A DNA stretch of 64,000 nt from Arion vulgaris (GCA_020796225.1 CM036754.1:38992279-39056278); one strand, 5' to 3'. Numbered from the stretch's first letter, positions 10,301 through 17,589 are shown. The notes: generated by a model not told the origin, from the letters alone. A program made the numbers and translations.

Positions 10301-12324
10301 CAATATCAGAGGGCACTGCAATGGACCGAAATGACATTCTGAATGCACTGAGTCTATTTGAACAGAGTAGTTTCATGGTTGTGAATTCCACACACTGACC
10401 AGATTGAGAGAAATGGGTGCTCAAATTGGTACAGCCTGAAACAGCATATAAAATATGTAAAATCATTGATTAATCAGCATCGAACTGATGTGGTGGGCGC
10501 TGATCATTTGAGTCGAGAATTTGTGCACCTTATGGACATGCCCGTAGTGTTTTAATGATAGTCCTCTTGTAACTGATATGAGATTTGTACATGGAGCTGA
10601 CTGTTGGAGAATGACCTATAGACCCATAGGTGCTCAGTCTACCCCATTAGATATTGAAAAGTATGATTGCTTATGGTTCCCATGGCTTGTTCCTGTCTTT
10701 AACCGTAGTCAAACTGTACATAGACAGTATTTTTAAATGTTTATCTGATTTAGCTATAAATGCGGTGCCTATGAAAAGTTATCAACAAAACCAGAAAAGA
10801 CAATACTCACCAACATCAGCATAAGAAAGAAAGTTGGTACAGAACCTTGCTTGGGTTACATTGAGAAACAAAGAATGAAGTGGTTTGGCAACTTAATAAG
10901 AACACATCCAAACTCCACCATATACAGAGTATCCTACAAGAGAACATCAGAAAAGAAAACGAGGAAGATCACAAAAAAGATGGCATAACAGAACCCGGTC
11001 ATAGAGCGCAAAAATAACAAATCACCCAAGGCATCAGAACAGCGCAAGATAAAAACAGAAAACCTTGACACTGGGCAACAACCCGGTAACAGTGTGATGA
11101 CAAAAGAAGAGGCTATTCATCAAGTTCTATCTTTCTTTTCTTCTTTTAGAACAAAAATAAAGTAATTATCTGGTTCCGTCAGCAGTATTAACAGTTTGAA
11201 CATTTTCTTATTTGACCTTGTCTTGCAGAAAAATTCTGGCAAAAGGGTTGTGATACAGGAAAGTGTTGAGCAAAGATCTTCTAAAAAGGCCAAGCTGGCA
11301 ATAGAAGAGGAAGTCAACGCAACAATCATTATTGAAGAACCTAGTAATCCTGTACCTTACGGAGAACAAGGTAGATGAAGATTTTAAACCAAGTTACATG
11401 TATATATTCTTTCTATCTGTTTACTTGTGACATATATGTTCACATTTTCTATCTGTTTACTTGTGACATATATGTTCACATTCTCTATCTGTTTACTTGT
11501 GACATATATGTTCACATTCTCTATCTGTTTACTTGTGACATATATGTTTACATTTTCTATCTGTTTACTTGTGACATATATGTTCACATTCTCTATCTGT
11601 TTACATGTGACATATATGTTCACATTCTCTATCTGTTTACTTGTGACATATATGTTCACATTCTCTATCTGTTTACTTGTGACATATATGTTTACATTCT
11701 CTATCTGTTTACTTGTGACATATATGTTCACATTTTCTATCTGTTTACTTGTGACATATATGTTCACATTTTCTATCTGTTTACTTGTGACATATATGTT
11801 CACATTCTCTATCTGTTTACTTGTGACACATTTATTGTAATTTTCTACGTCAGACTAGTATGTTTTTATGATGCACTACAATAGTGTAGAAAGGTCAAAG
11901 TTTGTACCTGACTGTGACTAATCACTTGTGATTCTATGATGTTTTTTTAACACATAAACTACCAAATGCTGCAGCGTGTGCCGATTTGACCATGTGCTTT
12001 GTACTGCACTGCTATTCATTACATTGTTAAATTAGACATACATTTATGTTACCAGATTCTCGTGTTAAAGCCGCAGTTAATGTTAACCTTTCTTAAGTTA
12101 CTTCTGTCCTCTTGAGATTCATGTTAACTAAGCATTTTATGTATGTTTTTTTGTTGTAAAGTCTTTTTATGTGTATGTTTCCATTATTATGTTCCTCTTT
12201 TTTTCTTAATTCATGTATCACTATAATAATTTCTTCCATTTTTGCAGCGGTTGATGTAGTTGAAGATGACGAGGAAGAAGAAGATGAGGAGGAGGATGAA
12301 GAGGACAAATGTTTAGTGCACTAG
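1147..12324 (+). CDS. BRF1: BRF1, TFIIIB 90-kDa subunit (3' exons only)
   Basis: Brf1 bridges TFIIIC, TBP and RNA polymerase III at tRNA and 5S promoters in the nucleus. Exons: 1147-1335, 2907-3052, 3765-3846, 6933-6991, 8351-8595, 9645-9684, 11229-11370, 12248-12324. All junctions are GT-AG and phases agree throughout (1, 0, 1, 0, 2, 0, 1). The joined frame gives about 326 residues: an acidic linker; GELDLTGIDDEEIDK followed by a charged helix, which matches human Brf1 GELDLSGIDDLEIDR as I remember it; a lysine-rich stretch; KLSDKINYNVLSALD, matching KISSKINYSVL; and a Glu/Asp-rich tail. The N-terminal zinc ribbon and two cyclin repeats are not in the window. The introns hold SINEs, LINE pieces and five minisatellites. 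The exact C-terminus is doubtful: see the last exon. Confidence 0.9.
1388..2110. repeat. Minisatellite, 19-24 bp units
   Basis: About 30 units built on CATTTATCACAGTAACTTT, with CAC/CCC and short/long variants, begin about 50 bases after the donor of BRF1 exon a. No element origin seen. Confidence 0.9.
2145..2215. other. Short hairpin beside array
   Basis: CGCAGAC, loop AAAA, GTCTGCG form a perfect 7-bp stem at about 2168-2185, inside a CTTTCGCTGCCACC context. Function unknown; it may be the end of an unlisted repeat. Confidence 0.4.
2383..2600 (+). mobile_element. SINE-A copy
   Basis: Starts at AGAATAGTACCACTG (5' truncated) and ends at GCGTTCAAGGAAGATGAA. It lies in the BRF1 intron between exons a and b. 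Confidence 0.8.
2695..2870. repeat. 14-bp minisatellite
   Basis: Twelve or so copies of TTACTTCTGTCTTC just upstream of the acceptor of BRF1 exon b. The pyrimidine-rich strand matches the sense strand of the gene, so it lengthens the polypyrimidine region. The overlapping open frames (2569-2922, 2669-2878) are array artefacts. Confidence 0.9.
2907..3052 (+). CDS. BRF1: BRF1 exon b: start of homology block II
   Basis: Acceptor after TTCTTTCTTCAG, donor GTAATA at 3053. It encodes a charged stretch ending GELDLTGIDDEEIDK, the most recognisable Brf1 signature in the window; this block contacts TBP in the known complex. Confidence 0.9.
3140..3300. repeat. Degenerate ~37-bp tandem repeat
   Basis: Five decayed units share TTTAGTAGCTCTGTACATAA. 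BRF1 intron. Confidence 0.75.
3318..3530 (+). mobile_element. SINE-B copy
   Basis: A partial tRNA-like head with box-B-like GAGTTCAAATCTGG is followed by the family body (GAGCTACGGAGTTCGTGCTTTG in better copies), GCCGTTTCTATGGAGA and a CTGGTACAATCAAGTC tail. Confidence 0.65.
3765..3846 (+). CDS. BRF1: BRF1 exon c: block II helix
   Basis: Acceptor after TTTTCTTTCAG, donor GTATAT at 3847, leaving one base of the next codon. It encodes LIMSEEEIQHKAKWFDLEFG and onward, corresponding to the human segment that begins YILNESEARVKAELW. Confidence 0.9.
4085..4262 (-). mobile_element. L-C LINE 3' end
   Basis: Minus-strand remnant of the C-terminus that in better copies (12360-12780, 25262-25365) reads GLFLEISSYPDAVRQD, followed by a CCTGTCGTCTTGCCTCACAG tail on the + strand. 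Confidence 0.65.
4270..4600 (-). mobile_element. L-A LINE reverse transcriptase 3' end
   Basis: The minus strand reads DKIRNEEIRRRLDVKP, IKEQQIKWFGHLTRM and SWYRLP, the conserved C-terminal motif after the palm of non-LTR reverse transcriptases. The polymerase core is absent. Similar pieces recur at 7.05, 19.1, 20.9, 25.7 and 30.8 kb. Confidence 0.8.
4625..5265 (-). mobile_element. L-R LINE: RNase H domain and CxxC tail
   Basis: On the minus strand, across frameshifts, the RNase H signature appears in order: YTDGSVI (first Asp), LTMEVRR/AVTEAVNWL (Glu region), LSDSMSMIRK (second Asp), then FVPGHAGVRSNERVDRLAG (His and last Asp). A C-terminal tail follows towards 4625. These are the expected catalytic positions of retrotransposon RNase H. 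It is inactive: several shifts and stops. Confidence 0.75.
5395..5585 (-). mobile_element. L-A/L-C LINE fragment
   Basis: The minus strand reads DRLRNEDIRNKVGTTSVLN and KKQQIKWF, a variant of the L-A motif with VGTTS in place of LDVKP. Confidence 0.7.
5590..6030. other. Unassigned BRF1 intron sequence
   Basis: AT-rich sequence with no gene or repeat I recognise. The 100-residue minus-strand frame at 5726-6028 has no family features and is probably chance. Confidence 0.5.
6035..6225 (-). mobile_element. SINE-A2 copy
   Basis: Sister family of SINE-A: reverse-complement GGGTGTAAAGAATAG, CCTGCCATGC and a body reading GGTTTGGCTGAAATCGGATG, ending in a TGATCTTTGCCAAGAACG block (as seen on the + strand). 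Confidence 0.7.
6475..6700 (+). mobile_element. L-E LINE fragment
   Basis: It contains GGLEHIVTAGKIEG with flanking stops, the same C-terminal region as at 470-830. Confidence 0.65.
6700..6930. other. BRF1 intron with L-R traces
   Basis: A short minus-strand L-R trace (about 6815-6900, including CAGAACCATAGGTACTGAG and ATACTGATGG) precedes the acceptor of exon d. The rest is unassigned. Confidence 0.4.
6933..6991 (+). CDS. BRF1: BRF1 exon d: charged helix
   Basis: Acceptor after TTTGTCTTGTAG, donor GTAAGT (consensus) at 6992. With the carried-over G it encodes 20 residues, EREEKRRIKEEAAAKKKEKN, continuing the helix of the previous exon. Confidence 0.85.
7050..7230 (-). mobile_element. L-A LINE tail fragment
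   Basis: It matches 4303-4450 on the minus strand (GACTGTTCTTGATG and CGCTCCATCTTTTGCATGG on the + strand). It lies just after the donor of BRF1 exon d. Confidence 0.65.
7297..7735 (+). mobile_element. SINE-A with internal array
   Basis: The copy starts GCCGGGGCTTGCAAGG, contains a tandem block at 7314-7560, resumes with CCTAGGAAGCTACCTAGTAAA and ends GGTGTTCGAAGAAGATG. Both ends and the body order are intact around the array. Confidence 0.85.
7314..7560. repeat. 37-bp array made of SINE-A
   Basis: Six to seven units of AGAATAGTAATACTGTGACC plus TATAAGGCATGTCATAA, which is SINE-A positions just inside its 5' end. Two units carry a 4-bp GACC-type insertion. Confidence 0.9.
7780..8240 (-). 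mobile_element. L-R LINE C-terminal fragments
   Basis: The minus strand reads ISVGETEHLWVCPECNDVS, the L-R C-terminal CxxC motif. A second tail copy (CATGGTTACTCACCAAAGTG) is at 8190-8230. The sequence between (7890-8160) is probably L-R-related but unproven. Confidence 0.55.
8351..8595 (+). CDS. BRF1: BRF1 exon e: lysine-rich stretch and KINYNVL motif
   Basis: Acceptor after AAATATTCCAG, donor GTTAGT at 8596. It encodes PKAKKKRKGG, a helix with ECMEILEKGIREKKLSDKIN, and YNVLSALDD. It is the longest exon here and aligns to the conserved human segment EKMLEQKKISSKINYSVL. Confidence 0.9.
8625..8770 (-). mobile_element. L-C LINE 3' end
   Basis: On the + strand: AATCTTGTGTTGCCTCACAG and TTTGCTTTGTATCCAC, as at 4085-4262. 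Confidence 0.6.
8775..9515 (-). mobile_element. L-F LINE C-terminus split by an array
   Basis: The minus strand at 9390-9501 reads QDRHGFGTCRENPRNTRRRE then LETDIKRIGKTLERIG, the L-F tail. The continuation of that tail (+ strand CAACTCCCAAC, GTCTTCAACAAAC) lies at 8785-8825, on the far side of the 25-bp array. The undisturbed copy at 20640-20740 has these parts adjacent. Confidence 0.7.
8822..9385. repeat. 25-bp pyrimidine minisatellite
   Basis: About 22 units of CTCTCTCTTGCCCTTTGTTC. Because 25 is not a multiple of three, the unit is read in all three frames in turn, giving spurious frames of 223-296 residues full of Leu, Ser and Phe. It lies in the BRF1 intron after exon e. Confidence 0.92.
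9645..9684 (+). CDS. BRF1: BRF1 small exon f
   Basis: A 40-base exon: acceptor after TATTGATTCCCAG, donor GTGAGA at 9685. It restores phase 2 to phase 0 and encodes RFRKSSLSEPNTKK. No strong family match; supported by phase and splice sites. Confidence 0.7.
9702..9945 (-). mobile_element. SINE-A copy
   Basis: From GACTTCTTCGAACTCTCC to CCCGGCAACACACATG, full length; it starts about 17 bases after the donor of BRF1 exon f. Confidence 0.82.
9950..10220. other. Unassigned BRF1 intron sequence
   Basis: AT-rich, no recognised element apart from the start of L-R near the right edge. Confidence 0.4.
10222..10560 (+). mobile_element. L-R LINE: end of RNase H and C-terminus
   Basis: The + strand reads IFIPRHAGVKVNERADRLAG (His and Asp of RNase H), ATISEGTAMDRNDILNALS, then after shifts LVQPETAYKI and the HRTDVVGA region. 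A second tail piece in the opposite strand follows at 10610-10690. Confidence 0.72.
10750..11115 (+). mobile_element. L-B LINE 3' end
   Basis: It encodes YEKLSTKPEKTILTNISIRK, KVGTEPCLGYIEKQRMKWFG and, at the end, LDTGQQPGNSVMTKEE. The last motif is the parent of the 32-bp satellite at 24.2 kb. BRF1 intron, sense to the gene. Confidence 0.8.
11229..11370 (+). CDS. BRF1: BRF1 exon g
   Basis: Acceptor after CCTTGTCTTGCAG, donor GTAGAT at 11371. It encodes a basic then acidic stretch (KNSGKRVVIQES, SSKKAKLAIEEEV). The 36-bp minisatellite of the next intron starts about 35 bases after this donor. Confidence 0.8.
11405..11835. repeat. 36-bp minisatellite, open in several frames
   Basis: Twelve near-identical units of TATCTGTTTACTTGTGACAT plus ATATGTTCACATTCTC. 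The unit is a multiple of three and stop-free in three readings, so it yields frames of 137-169 residues with 12-residue repeats (for example YLFTCDIYVHIF). BRF1 intron; not a gene. Confidence 0.92.
12248..12324 (+). CDS. BRF1: BRF1 last clear exon: acidic tail
   Basis: Acceptor after CCATTTTTGCAG. The frame reads AVDVVEDDEEEE and further Asp/Glu, then DKCLVH and TAG at 12322-12324. The acidic run fits the human Brf1 tail. The stop may be an artefact: the neighbouring frame at 12309-12341 reads MFSALDFLVKM, like the conserved SALQMM of the family, and ends exactly at a consensus donor GTATGT. One missing or extra base in the purine-rich run would explain this. Confidence 0.7.
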
Positions 12325-12359
12325 ATTTCTTAGTCAAGATGGTATGTATCTGTATTATT

Positions 12360-12780
12360 TTATAATTTCTTGGTCAAGATTTCGTTTTCTATAATCCTGT
12401 GTTGCCTCACAATGTCAGGATAAGAATAGATTTCTAGAACATGCTCTTTAGTTTGTGCTTCATACATGGTGCCTTTCACCGCCTCTGTTATTTCTGGGGT
12501 CCAGCTTTTGTGTGGGCAACCTTTTGACTTGTATTCTCTGTATCTGAGTAGCATTGCCCTTTGAGGTAGCATTGCTGGTGCCTGTTTTGTTAGTAATCTG
12601 CTTATGTGGTCAAACCATTTAATTTGTTCTTACTTGATGCTGATTTTTTAAGTTTCTAAACTGATCTTGTCTTAATGCTCACAGCGTTCTGCATAGACTT
12701 TATCTTTGTCTATTTAATGACTAGTTTTCTTCTGTTATTTAATGTCTGGGTTTGGCCCCTGTTAGCATAATATCTGAAGA
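12360..12780 (-). mobile_element. L-C LINE 3' end, best copy
   Basis: The minus strand reads EQIKWFDHISRL, AMLLRYREYKSKGCPHKSWT, PEITEAVKGTMYEAQTKE and VLEIYSYPDIVRQHRI. It lies immediately 3' of the last clear BRF1 exon, antisense. Confidence 0.75.
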
Positions 12781-12794
12781 AAGATGATGTTGTA

Positions 12795-13110
12795 CAGTTA
12801 TCAGTTATATGAGGACTATCATTGTTGCACTGCGGACACATCCATATGTGCTCCAATCTTCGCTTCAACAAATCCAGCAGTGTCCAGCGACCCAACATGC
12901 CAGTTCGATGTTGATTAATCAATCTTGTTTGTATATTTGGTATGTCATTCTTTTCGGGCTGCACCAATATCGATACCCATCTTTATTAATCTAGTCAGCG
13001 AGTGGGATTCACAATCCTGAAACTCTTCTATTCAGAAAGATATGTTGTACAATGCGATGCTATTTGAGTGTTCTGATGGTTCTTATGGCTTGTTCCTGTA
13101 TCATGATGAC
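12795..13110 (-). mobile_element. L-R LINE C-terminus
   Basis: The minus strand reads VQPEKNDIPNIQTRLINQHR, then LLDLLKRRLEHIWMCPQCNN. The CPQC pair with following His suggests a small zinc-binding tail after RNase H. Confidence 0.75.
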
Positions 13111-13194
13111 GTTTACTGTTATTTATATAAGTACTCGCATTTATTTAAGACAGTTTATTTTGTTTTTACAAAAATATGTTAACAAAGCAACATA

Positions 13195-13445
13195 ATTCAC
13201 CCACTATGAACTCAGGTGTAGTCGTAGGGCACCTATGACTGATTTTTGCTTGAGAGGTAGCTTTCCTTACAATAGGGTCCGTGCCATTCAAACAAAACTT
13301 ACTCCAACTTTAGATGTACTTATAATTTAGATCTCCAAGAGCTCAGGCGAGGGACACCAGTCAAATGTTAAGCAGGCCTCATGCAAAAATCAGTCAGAAG
13401 CGCAATAACAGGCATCATGACTACCAGCTGAATTGACAGCGGGTG
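13195..13445. repeat. Inverted pair of a ~100-bp repeat
   Basis: GACTGATTTTTGCTTGAGAG at 13229 and its inverted match CATGCAAAAATCAGTCAG at 13381 face each other, each with a further shared flank (GTAGTCRTGRNGCCT). Single copies recur near 18910-18985, 28205-28260 and 38050-38115. Class unknown. Confidence 0.6.
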
Positions 13446-13481
13446 TTTGCAGAAGAAGAATATCTCCAAGTAAAGAATCTA

Positions 13482-14917
13482 GGGAACTACTGTAGTCCAA
13501 CCATGTTCTCCAAGTAAAGAATCTAGGGAACTACTGTAGTCCAACCATGTTCTCCAAGTAAAGAATCTAGGGAACTACTGTAGTCCAACCATGTTCTCCA
13601 AGTAAAGTATCTAGGGAACTACTGTAGTCCAACCATGTTCTCCAAGTAAAGGATCGAGGGAACTACTGTAGTCCAACCATGTTCTCCAAGTAAAGAATCT
13701 AGGGAACTACTGTAGTCCAACCATGTTCTCCAAGTAAAGAATCTAGGGAACTACTGTAGTCCAACCATGTTCTCCAAGTAAAGGATCAAGGGAACTACTG
13801 TAGTCCAACCATGTTCTCCAAGTAAAGGATCTAGGGAACTACTGTAGTCCAACCATGTTCTCCCAAGTAAAGGATCTAGGGAACTACTGTAGTCCAACCA
13901 TGTTCTCCAAGTAAAGGATCTAGGGAACTACTGTAGTCCAACCATGTTCTCCAAGTAAAGGATCTAGGGAACTACTGTAGTCCAACCATGTTCTCCAAGT
14001 AAAGGATCTAGGGAACTACTGTAGTCCAACCATGTTCTCCAAGTAAAGAATCTAGGGAACTACTGTAGTCCAACCATGTTCTCCAAGTAAAGAATCTAGG
14101 GAACTACTGTAGTCCAACCATGTTCTCCAAGTAAAGAATCTAGGGAACTACTGTAGTCCAACCATGTTCTCCAAGTAAAGGATCTAGGGAACTACTGTAG
14201 TCCAACCATGTTCTCCAAGTAAAGTATCTAGGGAACTACTGTAGTCCAACCATGTTCTCCAAGTAAAGGATCAAGGGAACTACTGTAGTCCAACCATGTT
14301 CTCCAAGTAAAGAATCTAGGGAACTACTGTAGTCCAACCATGTTCTCCAAGTAAAGAATCTAGGGAACTACTGTAGTCCAACCATGTTCTCCAAGTAAAG
14401 GATCGAGGGAACTACTGTAGTCCAACCATGTTCTCCAAGTAAAGAATCTAGGGAACTACTGTAGTCCAACCATGTTCTCCCAAGTAAAGGATCGAGGGAA
14501 CTACTTTAGTCCAACCATGTTCTCCAAGTAAAGAATCTAGGGAACTACTGTAGTCCAACCATGTTCTCCAAGTAAAGGATCAAGGGAACTACTGTAGTCC
14601 AACCATGTTCTCCAAGTAAAGGATCGAGGGAACTACTGTAGTCCAACCATGTTCTCCAAGTAAAGAATCTAGGGAACTACTGTAGTCCAACCATGTTCTC
14701 CAAGTAAAGGATCGAGGGAACTACTGTAGTCCAACCATGTTCTCCAAGTAAAGAATCTAGGGAACTACTGTAGTCCAACCATGTTCTCCAAGTAAAGGAT
14801 CGAGGGAACTACTGTAGTCCAACCATGTTCTCCAAGTAAAGAATCTAGGGAACTACTGTAGTCCAACCATGTTCTCCAAGTAAAGGATCTAGGGAACAAC
14901 TGTAGTCCAACCATGTA
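13482..14917. repeat. 44-bp satellite array
   Basis: About 33 units of CTCCAAGTAAAGAATCTAGG plus GAACTACTGTAGTCCAACCATGTT split at the second G; very homogeneous. Variation is nearly all in AAGAATCTAGG versus GGATCGAGG, GGATCAAGG or TATCTAGG. No parent element found. Confidence 0.95.
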
Positions 14918-15029
14918 TCATGAGCACACCACAATTATTTTATTTTTTGTGAGGCCAAGCTGGACTTGGAACTCTGACATTTCCATGCCGTGAGGTCACT
15001 AACACAGAGTGTTATCTACTTTGTTATCT

Positions 15030-15500
15030 GCAATCCCTGCACACATTGATATAAGGCAGACACTGGATATGGCACATACTCAGAAGTGATCCAGAGACCA
15101 TCATGAGAACTGTCATGTGGTGAACACTGAAGGAAAGACAAAATAGGGGCAGACCCAAGACAATATTTCAGAGAACAATGCTTGAGATGCATGCAGTGAA
15201 CACCAAAGGGAAGACAAAATAGGGGCAGACAAAAGACAATCTTTTGGAGAACAGTCGAAGAGACGCACATCGTAGGTTAGTCATGACGTTCGTGCAAGAG
15301 ATGGCCAGTGATTGAATACGCTGGAGAGATTATTTTGTTGCAGTACAAGATGTCTTCACCTCTAGGGAGGCAGAGGTCCCAAACCAAGGTTTTCCAAGCC
15401 CTCTTATCCATTGCAAGCTTTTCCAGCTTCTCAACTTTCCCCATTTTCTTGAAGGATCCTTCTTCTTCCTCGGGTGGCTAGCTATGAATTTCCTTGGTAA
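15030..15500 (+). mobile_element. LINE C-terminus with internal duplication
   Basis: The + strand reads WTPKGRQNRGRQKTIFWRTV then VEETHIVG and, after a shift, IRWRDYFVAV, a classical reverse-transcriptase tail. The GTGAACACYRAAGGRAAGAC segment is present twice (15121, 15196). Confidence 0.7.
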
Positions 15501-15514
15501 TGGTTTCAGTAGCT

Positions 15515-15655
15515 ATCTAGTGTTTTTTTACGGGGTGGGGTAGCCAGCACAATACTCACCCTCCTAAGTCGCTTCTTACAACATACAAGACAGGTAACAG
15601 TGGTTCTATTCTTTACACCCCTGATTTAGGTCCCAGTAAACACTCGAGCAAGTAC
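15515..15655 (-). mobile_element. SINE-A2 fragment
   Basis: CTAAGTCGCTTCTTACAACA then GGTAACAGTGGTTCTATTC and TTTACACCCC, reverse of the SINE-A2 start. Confidence 0.65.
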
Positions 15656-15694
15656 AAGATATGCCGGCCACTAACTGCTGTGTCCAGGAAAAAA

Positions 15695-15840
15695 GAAGAT
15701 TAGGCTCATATAAGTGGCCATATTTCTTTAAACATACCCTATTGCTCTTCACTTTCAGTTTTACTTTACTGCTAATAATTGCACTTGTATGTGTCCATAC
15801 TATTAAACATATCATATTGTTCTTCACTTTCAGTATCACA
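15695..15840. repeat. Imperfect ~87-bp duplication
   Basis: GTGGCCATATTTCTTTAAAC ... TTGCTCTTCACTTTCAGT recurs as GTGTCCATACTATTAAAC ... TTGTTCTTCACTTTCAGT. Each copy ends in an acceptor-like site. Confidence 0.55.
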
Positions 15841-15871
15841 TCTGGAAGAAGAGCATGAGTACTACTACTAG
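15834..15871 (+). CDS. Candidate BRF1 terminal exon
   Basis: After a good acceptor (TTCTTCACTTTCAG) one frame reads SHLEEEHEYYY and stops. A short acidic, tyrosine-ending tail is how human Brf1 ends as I recall it. It needs a phase-1 donor upstream (for example 12346), not the better donor at 12342. Weak support. Confidence 0.25.
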
Positions 15872-15944
15872 AGAAGAGACATTGAGTGTTTCAGAGAGTA
15901 TCACATTGCATGCAGCTACTTCTGCTGTCTGCTTCTATGGAAAC

Positions 15945-16085
15945 CATCATCGCAGGAAGATGGTGGAATTTTTCCATTGAAATTATCATCACAGGAAGAT
16001 GGTACTATTTGCTTCTATGGAATCCATCATCGCAGGAAGATGGTGGTAATATTTCCATTGAAATTATCATCGCAGAAAGATAGTA
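15945..16085. repeat. ~63-bp tandem repeat, two units plus
   Basis: Units share CATCATCGCAGGAAGATGGT and TTTCCATTGAAATTATCATC. Confidence 0.8.
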
Positions 16086-16224
16086 CCGTCCATTCAAGAG
16101 TATTGAATCCTGTTAGTCTTGAGAAACAATGGATAGAGAGGAGATTTAGTATGAGGTGTTGCCTCTACTTACATGATTTACATTACTGAAGTGCACTAGC
16201 TGCTTTATCAGTTGATTTGTCTTA

Positions 16225-17150
16225 GGAGATTGCATCCAGCTGGATCTGTCTTCAACAAAGCTCAACCCAGTTTGAGGTTCAGAGATTTCTTCCAGCTGGA
16301 CCTGTCTTCAACAAAGCTCAACCCAGTTTGAGGTTCAGAGATTTCTTCCAGCTGACCTGTCTCAAAGCCACCCAGTTTGAGGTTCAGAGATTTCTTCCAG
16401 CTGGACCTGTCTTCAACAAAGCTCAACCCAGTTTGAGGTTCAGAGATTGCATCCAGCTGGACCTATCTTCAACAAAGCTCAAGTTTGAGGTTCAGAGATT
16501 GCCTTCAGCTGGACCTATCTTCAACAAAGCTCAAGTTTGAGGTTCAGAGATTGCCTTCAGCTGGACCTGTCTTCAACAAAGCTCAAGTTTGAGGTTCAGA
16601 GATTGCCTTCAGCTGGACCTGTCTTCAACAAAGCTCAAGTTTGAGGTTCAGAGATTGCATCCAGCTGGACCTATCTTCAACAAAGCTCAAGTTTGAGGTT
16701 CAGAGATTGCCTTCAGCTGACCTGTCTCAACAAAGCTCAAGTTTGAGGTTCAGAGATTGCCTTCAGCTGGACCTGTCTTCAACAAAGCTCAAGTTTGAGG
16801 TTCAGAGATTGCCTTCAGCTGGACCTATCTTCAACAAAGCTCAAGTTTGAGGTTCAGAGATTGCCTTCAGCTGGACCTGTCTTCAACAAAGCTCAAGTTT
16901 GAGGTTCGAGATTCCTCAGCTGACTGTCTTCAAAAAGCTCAAGTTTGAGGTTCAGGATGCATCCAGCTGACCTATCTTCAACAAAGCTCAAGTTTGAGGT
17001 TCAGAGATTGCCTTCAGCTGGACCTATCTTCAACAAAGCTCAAGTTTGAGGTTCAGAGATTGCCTTCAGCTGGACCTATCTTCAACAAAGCTCAAGTTTG
17101 AGGTTCAGAGATTGCCTTCAGCTGGACCTATCTTCAACAAAGCTCAAGAA
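16225..17150. repeat. 52/56-bp minisatellite
   Basis: About 17 units: TTCAGCTGGACCTGTCTTCA, ACAAAGCTCAAGTTTGAGG, TTCAGAGATTGC. The left units are 56 bp (CAACCCAGTTTG) and the rest 52 bp. Two decayed units near 16710 and 16900-16970 have lost several bases. Confidence 0.92.
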
Positions 17151-17470
17151 TATTGTACAAAGTACATGCTTCGTAGCTTCAGTAACAATCCTAGAAATCT
17201 ATGAAAATAATGCATTTGTGAACCGAACAATACAGTCTGAATTCGAACCTACAAACTTCAGAACGCAAGATAGACCACTTCATCAAGAAGTACACCGGCT
17301 TAGGGCATTCATGCGCACCAACTTATTCAAGACCATTATCAGTCAGCAATATATCAGTGAGTCAAATATGCATATTGCGGAACAGTGTTTAATTCCCAGT
17401 ACAATCTGATTTTCTTGTCAACCAGCTAAAGATTGGTACACAGACTGTCTAAGTTGGAGATATACTGTTT
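17150..17470. other. Unassigned; open frame continuing from array
   Basis: The frame 17098-17409 + leaves the array and reads NIVQSTCFVASVTILEIYEN and onward to a stop. No family recognised; probably chance. Confidence 0.4.
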
Positions 17471-17477
17471 AAACACT

Positions 17478-17585
17478 CTACTTTTAGCTTGCTGGCTCTC
17501 AGCTTGCTCCCTCTCAGCTTGCTGGCTCTCAGCTTGCTCTCTCTGAGCTTTCTGGCTCTAAGCTTGCTCCCTCTCAGCTTGCTGC
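17478..17585. repeat. ~15-bp minisatellite
   Basis: Seven units of CTTGCTGGCTCTCAG with CTCCCTCTCAG and CTCTCTGAG variants. Confidence 0.85.
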
Positions 17586-17589
17586 ACAA

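Noticed and set aside
12093..12308. Polyserine minus-strand frame
   Set aside because: Antisense of the acidic BRF1 exon (GAG/GAA/GAT read backwards gives Ser).
13482..14917. CRISPR-like array (regular 44-bp period)
   Set aside because: No unique spacers: the whole unit repeats. The locus is eukaryotic and has no cas genes. The same holds for the 64-bp array at 33.4 kb.
17098..17409. 103-residue frame after the 52-bp array
   Set aside because: Begins in the array, no domain, no splice context; kept only as unassigned sequence.
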